A stretch of DNA of 64,000 nt, from positions 1 through 64,000 of the forward strand of contig CBCTCU010000006.1 in NCBI GenBank assembly GCA_965145485.1, given 5' to 3'. The notes beneath the pieces were generated by a model. The model worked only from the letters and a program-made list of their open reading frames with translations, made no database searches and was not told the DNA's origin. How positions within the stretch are numbered: position 1 is the stretch's first letter; every line of letters starts with the position of its first letter. The DNA is from CABQCM01 sp965145485 (GTDB lineage: Bacteria > Bacillota > Clostridia > Oscillospirales > Acutalibacteraceae). Of this stretch, positions 40,054 through 48,361 are shown piece by piece. The translations under genes and the position numbers were made by a program.

Positions 40054-42237
40054 ATGACAATGCAGGAAAAAGCCCGCCGGATGCGGGAAGAAACTCTGGA
40101 AATGCTGCGCAACAAGCCGGTCAACAGCACGCTGACCGAGCGCTGGTTTCTGCTCGAGGAGGCGTGGGAGCAGGTGCGCGACCTGCCTCAGCCGTTGCAG
40201 GAGGGCCAGGGGCTGATGTATATTTTGGAGCGGGCCTCGCTGCCGGTCAGCGAGCATGACCTGTTGCTCGGGCGCTTTATCGATAAGGTGCCGACCGAGG
40301 AGGAGGAAGCTCATTTTCAGGAAATCTGGAAGGATCAGAAGCCCTTGTCCAACCCCATCACCATGGTCAACGCCAGCCATATCACCCTCGACTGGGAGCA
40401 CGTTATCGGCCACGGGATTACCGGCTACATCCAGCGGGCCGAGCAGAAACTCGACAGCGAGCGGGCCGCCGGCGCCCCCGAGAAGGAATTGATTTTCCTG
40501 GAGGGGATGGTATTGACCTACCGGGCCTGCCAGCGGTACATCGAGCGCTACGCCCAGGCGGCGCGGGAAGCCGGGCAGAGTGAGCTGGCCGATGTCTGCG
40601 ATGCCGTCGCTGCGGGCGCGCCGGGTACGTTCCGCCAGGCTCTGCAGCTGATGCTGCTGGTGCTCAATATTTACTATCTCTATGCCGGGAATCTCAATTC
40701 CACCCTCTCGTATGGGCGTATGGACGTTATGCTGCTGCCCTTTTACGAGGCCGACCTGGCTGCGGGCCGCTTAACCCGTGAGGAAGCCGGTTATCTCATT
40801 GACGACTTCAACTGTAAGGCCAACCTCATCCTGGGGCGTGGCGAGCACCAGATGGCCGACCCTTCCCAGGGCGGCAATATCACCGGCTGGGAGCGCAACA
40901 ACGTATACGACGACCCCACCTATATCATCATCGGCGGATACAACAACACCTGCGACCATCGCAGCAATCCCCTGACCGATCTGTTTATCGAACGCATTCA
41001 GCCGCGGTTTGAGAATCCGGTCTACATCTACCGTTGGACGAAGGAAGACCCGCAGGAACGCTGGGAGCTGCTGTGCGACAAGCTGCGGCAGAATTCGTCG
41101 ATTCTGGTGTACAACGACGAGACCATGGTCCCCGCGATGAAAAATACCGGTATATCGGAGCAGGACGCGATCAACTACACCATCCACGCCTGCAACTGGC
41201 CCGACATCCCCAGCTACGCGGTGGTCGACACCATCGGCGGGCCGATCCCCAAAATGATCATGGGCGCTTTGCTCGACGGCGAAAAGCTGCGGCGGGACTA
41301 CCCCACGCTGGATGATTTGTACGAGGCGGTAGCCGGCGACTTCAGGGCCATGGTGCGGGAACACTTTGCAGGCTACCGTAAGCGCTACCGCTCCGGAAGC
41401 CCCCTGCCCCCTTCCGAGACATTGAGCTGCACCGATTGCTTCACCGACGGCACCATCGACGCGGCGCGCGGCATCATGGACGGCGGCGTGCGCAATCCGG
41501 CCATCTACACCCTGCTGCGCAACATCGGCACGGCCGCGGATATCATGGCCGCTCTGGAGGAGACGGTTTACCGCCGCCGGGAATGCACCTTGGAGGAGCT
41601 GGCGCGCGCGTTGGCCGACGACTTCCAAAGCGCACCCAGGCTGCGCACGCTGGGGCTGAAATCGCCAAAATTCGGCACCGACAACGACGCGGCCGACCGG
41701 CACGCCACCCGCCTGCTGACCATGCTGCTCGACATCATCGACGAGGAATCGCTCAACGACGCCGGCGAGCGGGACGTCATCTCCCTGAACGTTACCATCA
41801 CCGACATGTGGCACATTCAGGAGGGTGCGACCCTCTGCGCCACCCCCGATGGGCGCGCCTGCGGCGCTCCGCTGAGTGAAAACCTCTCCCCCACCGTCGG
41901 GGTGGTGGAAAGCGTCACGGCGCTGCTCAACTCGGTTGCCAAGCTGCCTTTTAGGCGTATCCACGCCGGCGCCTTCAACCTGCGGCTGCGCGGAGACCTG
42001 GTACGGGGCGAGGAGGGCTTGCAACGGCTGAGCGCGCTGACCGAGGCATATTTTGAAAACGGCGGCATGCAATTTCAAATCAGCGTAGCCGATACGGCGC
42101 AGCTTCGCGCCGCGCAGGAGCACCCGGAAAATTACAAGGACCTCATGGTGCGTATTACCGGCTACAGCGCGGTTTTTGTGGATATGTCACGCAACGCGCA
42201 GGAGGAAATCATCCGCCGGGATGAAATGGGAGCCTGA
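40054..42237 (+). CDS. glycyl radical enzyme of unassigned type (PFL/diol dehydratase-like)
   Basis: The 727-residue protein is a glycyl radical enzyme. The radical glycine is Gly703 in VRITGYSAVFVDMS, and the thiyl-radical cysteine is almost surely Cys380 in NYTIHACNWPDIPSYAVVDT. Known diol dehydratases, isethionate lyases, HypD and HPA decarboxylases have GCVE at this place; here it reads HACNWPD, so the residue after Cys that acts as base (Glu) is missing and the pocket must differ. The activase gene is 9 bases upstream. With DeoC, FGGY kinase and lactonase it probably removes water from a sugar or sugar acid. Substrate unknown; a new subclass is plausible. Confidence 0.9.
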   Translation: MTMQEKARRMREETLEMLRNKPVNSTLTERWFLLEEAWEQVRDLPQPLQEGQGLMYILERASLPVSEHDLLLGRFIDKVPTEEEEAHFQEIWKDQKPLSNPITMVNASHITLDWEHVIGHGITGYIQRAEQKLDSERAAGAPEKELIFLEGMVLTYRACQRYIERYAQAAREAGQSELADVCDAVAAGAPGTFRQALQLMLLVLNIYYLYAGNLNSTLSYGRMDVMLLPFYEADLAAGRLTREEAGYLIDDFNCKANLILGRGEHQMADPSQGGNITGWERNNVYDDPTYIIIGGYNNTCDHRSNPLTDLFIERIQPRFENPVYIYRWTKEDPQERWELLCDKLRQNSSILVYNDETMVPAMKNTGISEQDAINYTIHACNWPDIPSYAVVDTIGGPIPKMIMGALLDGEKLRRDYPTLDDLYEAVAGDFRAMVREHFAGYRKRYRSGSPLPPSETLSCTDCFTDGTIDAARGIMDGGVRNPAIYTLLRNIGTAADIMAALEETVYRRRECTLEELARALADDFQSAPRLRTLGLKSPKFGTDNDAADRHATRLLTMLLDIIDEESLNDAGERDVISLNVTITDMWHIQEGATLCATPDGRACGAPLSENLSPTVGVVESVTALLNSVAKLPFRRIHAGAFNLRLRGDLVRGEEGLQRLSALTEAYFENGGMQFQISVADTAQLRAAQEHPENYKDLMVRITGYSAVFVDMSRNAQEEIIRRDEMGA

Positions 42238-42256
42238 TACGGGCAACGAGCACTCC

Positions 42257-42288
42257 AAGCGCCTTCGGTTGATCCGAGGGCGCTTTTT
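42257..42288 (+). terminator. terminator of the glycyl radical enzyme cluster
   Basis: AAGCGCCTTCGG and CCGAGGGCGCTT pair with one mismatch around a TTGAT loop and are followed by TTTTT, 20 bases after the stop. Confidence 0.85.
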
Positions 42289-42468
42289 CCAGCTCATATG
42301 GTGCGACTGGCCGGCAATAGACCATGGCTTGCAAGTCTCATTTTCAGCAAATTCCACGTACGACTTCAAAATAAATTGCAATTTACGACATTTCCTACAA
42401 ATCCTCTGGATTTTTTGCTCAAGCTATGCTATCATTAGGTAGACGATATCTCCGTAGGAGGAAATGGT

Positions 42469-43347
42469 ATGCGGCAGGATCAGCGCATCCATGTATATCG
42501 TGCAGAATCGCCGACATCGGAGCATGGGGTTTATCCCCCGCATCTGCACTCTTTCTTTGAGATGATTTACGTTGAGGACGGACTTCTGTCCATCAACCTC
42601 AATGGGAAAAGGATGACGGCGCAACCGGGCAGCATCGTCTTTTTCGACCGGATGACCATGCACGACCTGTATCCACAGCGCCTGCCCTACCGCCGGATCT
42701 GTGTCCAGATATCGCCGGATTTTCTTCAGGCGCTATGCCCCGACGGCCGCTTGTCGCTAGTTTGGGGCCAGGGGGGCGATCCCGCCCATTGCTGTCTGCC
42801 GTGTGCCGGGCATGAGAAGCTTGCCGGCTCGCTCCAACGTGTTCTGGAGGCTTACCAGACGCCCGATACCTGGCGCGAGCAGGCCGCCGGTTATGCGTTC
42901 GGTCTGTTTCTTGTCACCTTATGCCGCGCGTTTCCCCAATATTTTGCCGGGAACACCAGGGTGATCGATCCCGCAATCCTTTCGATCAAGCAGTATATTG
43001 AAGAGCACTGCTGCGAGGAGCTCCCCATCGCTCAGCTCGCCGGCAGGCTATATTTAAGCGACGGATATTTCATCCAATGCTTTCGCAGGGCAACGGGGAT
43101 CACGCCCAAACGCTATCAGATGCTTTGCCGGTTGGCGGTAGCGCGTTCCCTGTTGCTGTCCACCTCGCTTCCCGTATCGGTGGTGGCACTGCGTACGGGA
43201 TTTCATGACGCCAACTCGTTTATCCGCTTTTTTCGCAGGGAAATGCGTCTGACGCCGGGACAGTTTCGACACCGGAAATACGATCCGGAGCCCGATGCGT
43301 CCGGCCTGACGCTTTTAGAAAGCGCCTCAGAGGGTGACAGACTATGA
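42469..43347 (+). CDS. AraC family transcriptional regulator
   Basis: The 292-residue protein has an N-terminal cupin-type sensor (YPPHLHSFFEMIYVEDGLLS, PGSIVFFDRMTMHDLYPQ) and a C-terminal AraC double helix-turn-helix (PIAQLAGRLYLSDGYFIQCF and VVALRTGFHDANSFIRFFRR, GQFRHRKY). The start ATG follows GTAGGAGG. Its end overlaps the next gene by 4 bases. Placed right after the glycyl radical enzyme cluster but beyond a terminator, it could regulate that cluster or the following gene at 44613. The ligand is unknown. Confidence 0.9.
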   Translation: MRQDQRIHVYRAESPTSEHGVYPPHLHSFFEMIYVEDGLLSINLNGKRMTAQPGSIVFFDRMTMHDLYPQRLPYRRICVQISPDFLQALCPDGRLSLVWGQGGDPAHCCLPCAGHEKLAGSLQRVLEAYQTPDTWREQAAGYAFGLFLVTLCRAFPQYFAGNTRVIDPAILSIKQYIEEHCCEELPIAQLAGRLYLSDGYFIQCFRRATGITPKRYQMLCRLAVARSLLLSTSLPVSVVALRTGFHDANSFIRFFRREMRLTPGQFRHRKYDPEPDASGLTLLESASEGDRL

Positions 43348-44558
43348 CATACCAACACATCCGCGACATCATCGCCAATATCGAGGGCAATCTTTTTGGA
43401 GATTTGCACCCGGAGGAGATCGCTAAGGCGCATTACATATCGCCCAGTCAGCTGTATAAAGACTTTTACGCATGCACCGGCCACTCGGTCAAGGAATATA
43501 TTCGCCAGCGGCGGATCTCCAACGCCTGCGCCCTGCTGCGCAGCTCCGAATTATCTCTGGATTATATCGCCTATCACAGCGGTCTGCAAACCCAACAGGC
43601 TTTTCACAAGCAATTCCGAAAGCTGGTTGGCATGACGCCGGTTGAATATCGAAACAGCGACTCAGTATTTTACTTTAGCCCCGCAACCTTTTTGTCCCTG
43701 CACTCTGCGAACGAGGACCTATCCATTACGGTACGGGTGGGGAACGAGCGCATCCCAGCCTGCAAAAGCCGGCTTTATCTGGACGTGCAAGCAGAGGGGA
43801 TGGAACGCCGCGCGCTGGCCAATTACACGCCCGATGGCGGCAGGGTTTTCGGTCGTAACGGCCCTCAAAGCGGAAACCGGTATTGTTACGAGATTCTGAC
43901 CGAAACCGAGGGGCCCGCTACCGAAGGGCTGTACGCTACCTGCATCGTCCCATTTGAATCGCATGCTGCGACCAGGGCGTGGAATCTTCTTTATAATGCC
44001 TGGCTGCCGTGCAGCATGTTTGAGCAAGCCGACGAGCCGTATCTGGAAGAAATCTTTTTTCGCAGTGGCAAGCCGGTGCGGCTGAAGCTCTATCTGCCGG
44101 TCAAAAAACGGACAACGGCGGTGATACATGTCGCGGAGGATGGGCCGTTCACTTTTTTGACCTCCAGTCAAACCGGCCCGGATGCGGAACAGATCGCCTC
44201 CCGGCGCGTGGTGGATTTTGTCAGGGTTGCCTGTCCGTGGCTGCTGCAGGCGGCCCGGCGTTTTATCACCAGTTGGAAGGGCGACGTCGTGGAATGTGGC
44301 ATCGAGCTTCCCGCCGGCCACAGCATTGCGGCCCAAGCGGGGTTATTAATCCGACATATTCCGCGCAGCACCTACGCTACGCTGTCCGGGCCTTGCCTGG
44401 GCGACATCCGGCTACCCGCCCGGCAGCTGGACGAGTGGCTTTGCGCGAATGGCATCGCCTGCCGCGACGAGAGAACGTTTGCTATCTATGATTCGCTCGA
44501 CGGCAGACTGGATACCAGCCATATCAACATGACGGTTTACCGCGCGGTACAGTTTTAA
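43344..44558 (+). CDS. AraC-type regulator with N-terminal HTH and C-terminal effector domain
   Basis: This 404-residue protein has the reverse domain order of its neighbour: the AraC double helix-turn-helix comes first (LHPEEIAKAHYISPSQLYKD, LDYIAYHSGLQTQQAFHKQF, LVGMTPVEYRN; residues 15-100), followed by about 290 residues like AraC-type effector-binding (GyrI-like) domains, with GLYATCIVPFESH and TFAIYDSLDGRLDTS. Such domains bind small amphipathic molecules or drugs. It is translationally coupled (4-base overlap) to the preceding AraC gene. Two regulators of different design in one unit suggests dual signal input. Target genes are not evident beyond the gene at 44613. Confidence 0.82.
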   Translation: MTYQHIRDIIANIEGNLFGDLHPEEIAKAHYISPSQLYKDFYACTGHSVKEYIRQRRISNACALLRSSELSLDYIAYHSGLQTQQAFHKQFRKLVGMTPVEYRNSDSVFYFSPATFLSLHSANEDLSITVRVGNERIPACKSRLYLDVQAEGMERRALANYTPDGGRVFGRNGPQSGNRYCYEILTETEGPATEGLYATCIVPFESHAATRAWNLLYNAWLPCSMFEQADEPYLEEIFFRSGKPVRLKLYLPVKKRTTAVIHVAEDGPFTFLTSSQTGPDAEQIASRRVVDFVRVACPWLLQAARRFITSWKGDVVECGIELPAGHSIAAQAGLLIRHIPRSTYATLSGPCLGDIRLPARQLDEWLCANGIACRDERTFAIYDSLDGRLDTSHINMTVYRAVQF

Positions 44559-44612
44559 AGGCAAGAGCTGATACCGCTTACAGGAGTTATTTCAACAAAG
44601 GAGCACGAAAAA

Positions 44613-45716
44613 ATGGGAGCAATGAAAAAGTCCGAAGCATGGCCGCAGTCCTTTTATCCGCAGGACCGCCCCGCCATCATCGGCATGACCGAAAGCATTT
44701 GTGGCCAAATGGATCGCAAAAGGTCGGTCAAGGTATCAGACGACGAGCATTTTATCGACGGCGTTCCGCTGCTTGAATGGGGAAAATGGCGCGACTGCAC
44801 TTATGCTGGGTCGGTAACAACCCTCTTATCCACTATGGGCATTGGCGCCACCTATGAGCAGATCATGGGGTTGTCGGCATCGGCCTTTCGTTTTGCTTTA
44901 AACGATGAATGGAATCCAGCCTCCACAATGCTACAGGTCGGGATCAATTCGGAGGACAACTGTAACCGCTGCTTCGGCGTCGAGGTGTATGAAATCGAGG
45001 ACCGGCGCATACGCGATCACCAGGCCATGTGCTCCATTCGCGATGGAATCCCCATTTTAATCTGCGGCAGCCGCTACGCCCCCGAATGGGGGCTAATCGC
45101 CGGATATCAGTTTGGGCAAGAGGATCCCGTCTTTTACGGCCGTTCCTATTTTGATTACCAGGGCGCGGCAAAGGAAGAAGTGTATACCAGCAATCAATAC
45201 TTCCTCGCCGACCGTTATCCGGGCGATTATCCGTCGAATTTATTCCGGTTGTATAACCGGACGTGTCCAAAGCGCCCCTGGGCGGAAGGGGTAAAAATCT
45301 CCCTTCAGGCGGCGATGGTGATGTTTGCACAGGGGAGTACCCCGCTTTATCATTACGGGTACGACGCCTATGAATTCGCTGCCGCTGGAATTGAAAATAA
45401 CTGTTACAACAATTTGCGCCATCATTTTGGCGCCCTGCTCGATGCACGGCGCGCAGCTTACGTCTATTTGGCCGAATGCGCCCAGCGTCTTGGCAGCGGT
45501 ATGCATTCCCCTCTTTCACAAGCCAGCGCCTGTTTCAAAGAAATGTTTGAGGTCCTGTCGGATGTACTCCCCTATCGGGAGTTATATCTTGGCAAGTACA
45601 ACGATGGCCTGACGGCGGCACAGTGCAGAAAACTGGCAAAGGCGCTTCGCCGGATGAGCGAGCTGGAAGCGGCGGCGCGGCGGCCGATGGGTGAATTGCT
45701 CGATGGCTGGCGTTAG
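44613..45716 (+). CDS. BtrH/C39-like protein of unknown function
   Basis: The 367-residue protein has no signal peptide. Its first half resembles the BtrH N-terminal (papain-like C39) fold: WGKWRDCTYAGSVTTLLSTM places a Cys (C62) at a helix start, a His could come from GLIAGYQFG or nearby segments, and LNDEWNPASTMLQVGINSED is typical of the Firmicute relatives. The second half is helical (ARRAAYVYLAECAQRLGSGM). Relatives are acyltransferases or peptidase-like proteins, but the active site here is not certain. It follows the two AraC genes by 54 bases with site AAAGGAG, and may be their target. Ends before the 45865-45898 terminator. Confidence 0.6.
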   Translation: MGAMKKSEAWPQSFYPQDRPAIIGMTESICGQMDRKRSVKVSDDEHFIDGVPLLEWGKWRDCTYAGSVTTLLSTMGIGATYEQIMGLSASAFRFALNDEWNPASTMLQVGINSEDNCNRCFGVEVYEIEDRRIRDHQAMCSIRDGIPILICGSRYAPEWGLIAGYQFGQEDPVFYGRSYFDYQGAAKEEVYTSNQYFLADRYPGDYPSNLFRLYNRTCPKRPWAEGVKISLQAAMVMFAQGSTPLYHYGYDAYEFAAAGIENNCYNNLRHHFGALLDARRAAYVYLAECAQRLGSGMHSPLSQASACFKEMFEVLSDVLPYRELYLGKYNDGLTAAQCRKLAKALRRMSELEAAARRPMGELLDGWR

Positions 45717-45864
45717 ATTTCCGCAGGATTAGTCCATATCCACGCACGCGCTCACGGCAAGGGAAAATGCTATGAACGTGCAGCTTGTGCGGTATCATAC
45801 ACACATGGCCTTTTCGGCGTTTCCAGTCATAGCCACCGGAAAAAGCCTGGGTCCCTACTCACAG

Positions 45865-45898
45865 AAATGGCTCTGCGGAATCATCCGCAGAGCCATTT
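45865..45898. terminator. bidirectional terminator between the BtrH-like and flavodoxin genes
   Basis: AATGGCTCTGCGGA and TCCGCAGAGCCATT form a perfect 14-base stem with a 4-base loop, flanked by A and T runs. Confidence 0.85.
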
Positions 45899-45943
45899 TG
45901 GGTTATCGTTATGTATGTTCGTTCCGTACACCAAAAGCAGAGG

Positions 45944-46366
45944 CTAAACCAGCGCCTTACCAAGAGCGATGCAGCTTGAATCCGCCTCGCTATCGGGCGC
46001 TTCGTTGCATATGACAAAGTCACAGGCCATCGTGGCCCCGTCGCCAATGCAGGTCTCCTCCCAGTTTCGCATCCATTCGCCGTCTCCCCATCCGTAGGAA
46101 CCAAAGAGTGCGATCTTTTTCCCCTGAAGTTTGGGTTCACAGGCTTGAAACATGGGTTCAAACTCGCTGTCTTCCAGCTGTTCCGCCCCCATCGACGGGC
46201 AACCGAACGCAATCGCGTCAAACCGATTCATCGCATCGGCATCGAATTCGGCCGCGGTGAACACTGTCACCTCACCGCCGGCTTCCCTGGCCCCTTCGGC
46301 CACTTTTTGCGCCATCTTTTCAGTATTGCCTGTGCCGCTCCAATACACGACGGCAATTTTACTCAT
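45944..46366 (-). CDS. flavodoxin
   Basis: This 140-residue protein is a short-chain flavodoxin: the FMN phosphate loop VVYWSGTGNTEKMAQ, the 60s loop AFGCPSMGAEQLED and the 90s loop LFGSYGWGDGEWM are clear. It carries low-potential electrons in the cytoplasm and replaces ferredoxin when iron is short. The ATG at 46366 follows AAAGGAGAGCATGCCT; an in-frame start two codons earlier is inside that spacing. It lies 31 bases downstream of the DUF3793 gene on the same strand, behind an iron-type palindrome at 47086, so it is likely induced under iron limitation. Confidence 0.95.
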   Translation of the reverse strand: MSKIAVVYWSGTGNTEKMAQKVAEGAREAGGEVTVFTAAEFDADAMNRFDAIAFGCPSMGAEQLEDSEFEPMFQACEPKLQGKKIALFGSYGWGDGEWMRNWEETCIGDGATMACDFVICNEAPDSEADSSCIALGKALV

Positions 46367-46397
46367 AGGCATGCTCTCCTTTGCTAAAAAATATATG

Positions 46398-46952
46398 TCA
46401 AGCAGCTACGGTCAGCTGCAAAACACTCTTCCCCTGATTCCACAGGCGCAGATAGACATCCCGGCATTTTTGATATTTCGCAAACAAACGCACCGCTTCG
46501 CATTCGTTGCAGTACACCTTCCAACAACCGGTGCATTTGCAGTTTTGTCCCGCGTTCTGGATAAAACCGATGACGTCGCCCAAGGGATATCCCAAAAAGA
46601 CACCGATTTCATGCGGAAATACCTCGCTGTCGCTCAATCTGTTTTTCAAGCGCTCCAAGGCCGCGTCCATATTGTGAATGTCGCCATAGCCATAGCTGGA
46701 AAGAAATCGTGCCACCCCCGGGGAAGTCAAATCATGGTGCAGGCTCGACCTGCGGTAAACATACAGCAGCGCTCTCCCCTGCCGCCTGCGCAACACCACC
46801 AGCGACAGACCTTTCGCCTGAAAAGAATGGTTCCAAGCCTGTACCTGGCGTATCAGTTCGCAGTCGCTGACACAGATATAGGTAAACAGGCTCGCGGTTT
46901 TGAGCGACGCCAGCGTCGGCGAGCAATGCTCAATGAAATATCGCTCCAGCAT
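46398..46952 (-). CDS. DUF3793 family protein
   Basis: The 184-residue protein matches DUF3793: LERYFIEHCSPTLASLKTAS at the start, SDSEVFPHEIGVFLGYPLGD in the middle and the metal-binding-looking CKCTGCWKVYCNECEA near the C-terminus. The family is common in Clostridia and often neighbours flavodoxin or Feo genes. It is cytoplasmic. The cysteine set could hold iron or zinc. The ATG at 46952 follows GGGGAG. It is the first gene of a unit with flavodoxin, and the 47086 palindrome, 134 bases upstream, links it to feoB. The function is unknown; I infer a role in iron-limited growth. Confidence 0.85.
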   Translation of the reverse strand: MLERYFIEHCSPTLASLKTASLFTYICVSDCELIRQVQAWNHSFQAKGLSLVVLRRRQGRALLYVYRRSSLHHDLTSPGVARFLSSYGYGDIHNMDAALERLKNRLSDSEVFPHEIGVFLGYPLGDVIGFIQNAGQNCKCTGCWKVYCNECEAVRLFAKYQKCRDVYLRLWNQGKSVLQLTVAA

Positions 46953-47085
46953 GATACAACTCCCCTTCTACAGCGGCCAATCATACGCTGCCATCTCCTT
47001 GCTGGCCTACGCACCTTATCGTATGGCGTGCTTTCCACACCGGCCGCCTTCGTGTCCTCTGCGTGCCAAACGTCCCAGCATGCTA

Positions 47086-47099
47086 TTAGTTGCAACTAA
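47086..47099. promoter_or_regulatory. iron-type operator (TTAGTTGCAACTAA) upstream of DUF3793-flavodoxin
   Basis: A perfect 14-base palindrome. The same sequence, with five more matching flanking bases, lies just upstream of feoB at 50798-50811. It has the TTAG-N6-CTAA form of four other boxes in the window, and most likely binds an iron- or manganese-dependent repressor of the DtxR/MntR type. Confidence 0.7.
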
Positions 47100-47200
47100 C
47101 CATTGTAGATCGTATATTCCAGCTCCTCTACAAAATTTGCACGCAATATACACGCCACGAATGGCCCTTGCTGACAAAATCAAAGCTGGAGGCTAAATAA

Positions 47201-47216
47201 GTTAGCTTTAACTAAC
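47201..47216. promoter_or_regulatory. iron-type operator (GTTAG-N6-CTAAC)
   Basis: GTTAGCTTTAACTAAC has exact GTTAG/CTAAC arms around 6 bases. It is 102 bases beyond the 47086 box, and could serve a second site for the same leftward unit, or rightward transcription toward the structured RNA at 47560. Confidence 0.6.
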
Positions 47217-47559
47217 CTCGTGCATCATACCATACAATACAGGGTTTGTCAAGATAGTTACCACAATTTTCTCGTTGGGGTGATCCTCACGAAATCCGTT
47301 GCGGACATTGTGCCCCTCGCGGACCTACCGGGACGGTTTTGGAGGGGATGATTTTCTTTCACGCACGTGGAATTGCCCGGATTCTGACGCACCTTTCGCA
47401 CCACACGAAATGCTTGCAAGACCCACTTCCCTCCACGCAACCGCAGAGCCAGCCGGATAGGAAAAGGGTGCGGCCGCCAGGACGCGCGATGTCCTTTGCA
47501 TTGTCAACAGGCAGCAAAAAGAGGCCTGCGAAGAATTTTTAGATAAACTGGAACCCCGC

Positions 47560-47724
47560 AAAAGTTGATAGCAACAGGGAAGTGTCGCGAGGACATTTAC
47601 GGCCAGGCAGGTAAGCCAAGCGTGACCTTATGCGCAAGTAGAGGAGCAAAGAGCAGGCGGACGGCTTATTTCCCTGCCGCAGGCAAAAATAAGTCGGAGC
47701 AAAGCGAAGGTTGCTCCGACGTGG
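47560..47724 (+). ncRNA. structured RNA, copy B (possibly raiA motif)
   Basis: The segment has clear RNA structure: GTTG-ATAG-CAAC (47564-47575), GTGTC/GACAT (47582-47596), GGC/GCC (47606-47617), the conserved block AAGCGTGACCTTATGCG (47618-47634), a 9-base stem GGCTTATTT/AAATAAGTC (47663-47671 with 47687-47695) and an 8-base stem CGGAGCAA/TTGCTCCG (47695-47702 with 47711-47718), ending CCGACGTGG. Copy A at 19936 shares the block, the ends and the order of stems but not the stem sequences. It lies in a 1.2-kb gap without genes, inside the iron regulon. The raiA-motif label is tentative. Confidence 0.55.
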
Positions 47725-48104
47725 TATCCGTGACACGCATCGGCTTACGCCAGACCAATCCTATTTGGCAGGCGGCCGATCCTGTCCGTGACCGTGCCCT
47801 ATATTTTTATCAAGCAAGCGAGATTGGATTGGCCTGCCCGCGCCAGACGCATCCAGTGGAACGCAAGCGAGTGGAACGGGCTTTATGGGCGAGATTACCC
47901 ACGGTATCCAATGTTCAAACCATTGCACGTCCGCCGGAGCTTTCTGCCCATGAGCGGGAACGGGTCACAGGATGAGCGGATACACTGGACGCTCCTTGGA
48001 ATCCAATCGGTTGACGGCCCTTCCAGGGTCTGTCCCCCTCCTGCTTACCAATGGATTATAGAACACGTCCGCCAGCGCACACGGTTGATTGCCCCATATC
48101 ACGC
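47725..48104. other. intergenic region without recognised gene
   Basis: These 380 bases follow the structured RNA. A 111-codon frame from 47788 has no ribosome binding site or recognisable family, although its Trp/Arg/Tyr content is odd. I see no repeats or terminator other than the 48105 hairpin. Confidence 0.4.
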
Positions 48105-48140
48105 AAAAGGCGTAGTGCGGTAATATAATCGCGCTACGCC
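48105..48140 (-). terminator. terminator of the feo operon
   Basis: On the minus strand GGCGTAG and CTACGCC (with GCG/CGC inside) form a hairpin followed by TTTTGCG, 20 bases after the stop of the FeoB-associated gene. Confidence 0.7.
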
Positions 48141-48160
48141 CGTGAAAACACCGAAAAGAA

Positions 48161-48334
48161 CTATTTGCATTTGTGGCACATACCGGCGGAAGGACAGTTG
48201 CTGCACCCGCAGCCGCAGGAGGACTTGCCCTTTTTATGATCGCGGTACATCTTAACGATCACGAGGGCCACGACGATGGCGATGATCGCTCCGATAAGAA
48301 TGGAGCCCCAGTGCTGGGCCAAAAAGTTCAGCAT
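48161..48334 (-). CDS. FeoB-associated Cys-rich membrane protein
   Basis: This 57-residue protein begins MLNFLAQHW, has one membrane helix (GSILIGAIIAIVVALVIVKM, residues 10-29) and a basic then cysteine-rich tail SSCGCGCSNCPSAGMCHKCK with six Cys (40, 42, 44, 47, 53, 56). It matches the small FeoB-associated Cys-rich membrane protein family. The ATG at 48334 has the AGGCGGA site 6 bases upstream; another ATG two codons earlier is too close. It starts 27 bases after feoB and probably helps iron passage or reduction at the inner membrane face. The role is not proven for the family. Confidence 0.93.
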   Translation of the reverse strand: MLNFLAQHWGSILIGAIIAIVVALVIVKMYRDHKKGKSSCGCGCSNCPSAGMCHKCK

Positions 48335-48361
48335 GTTCATTCCGCCTTTCTATTCATGTGT

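Noticed and set aside
40771..42123. 450-codon open frame on the minus strand
   Set aside because: Antisense to the glycyl radical enzyme gene, Val/Gly/Arg-rich shadow frame without a start site or family.
47788..48123. 111-codon frame after structured RNA copy B
   Set aside because: No ribosome binding site, no recognisable family, and it overlaps the feo terminator.
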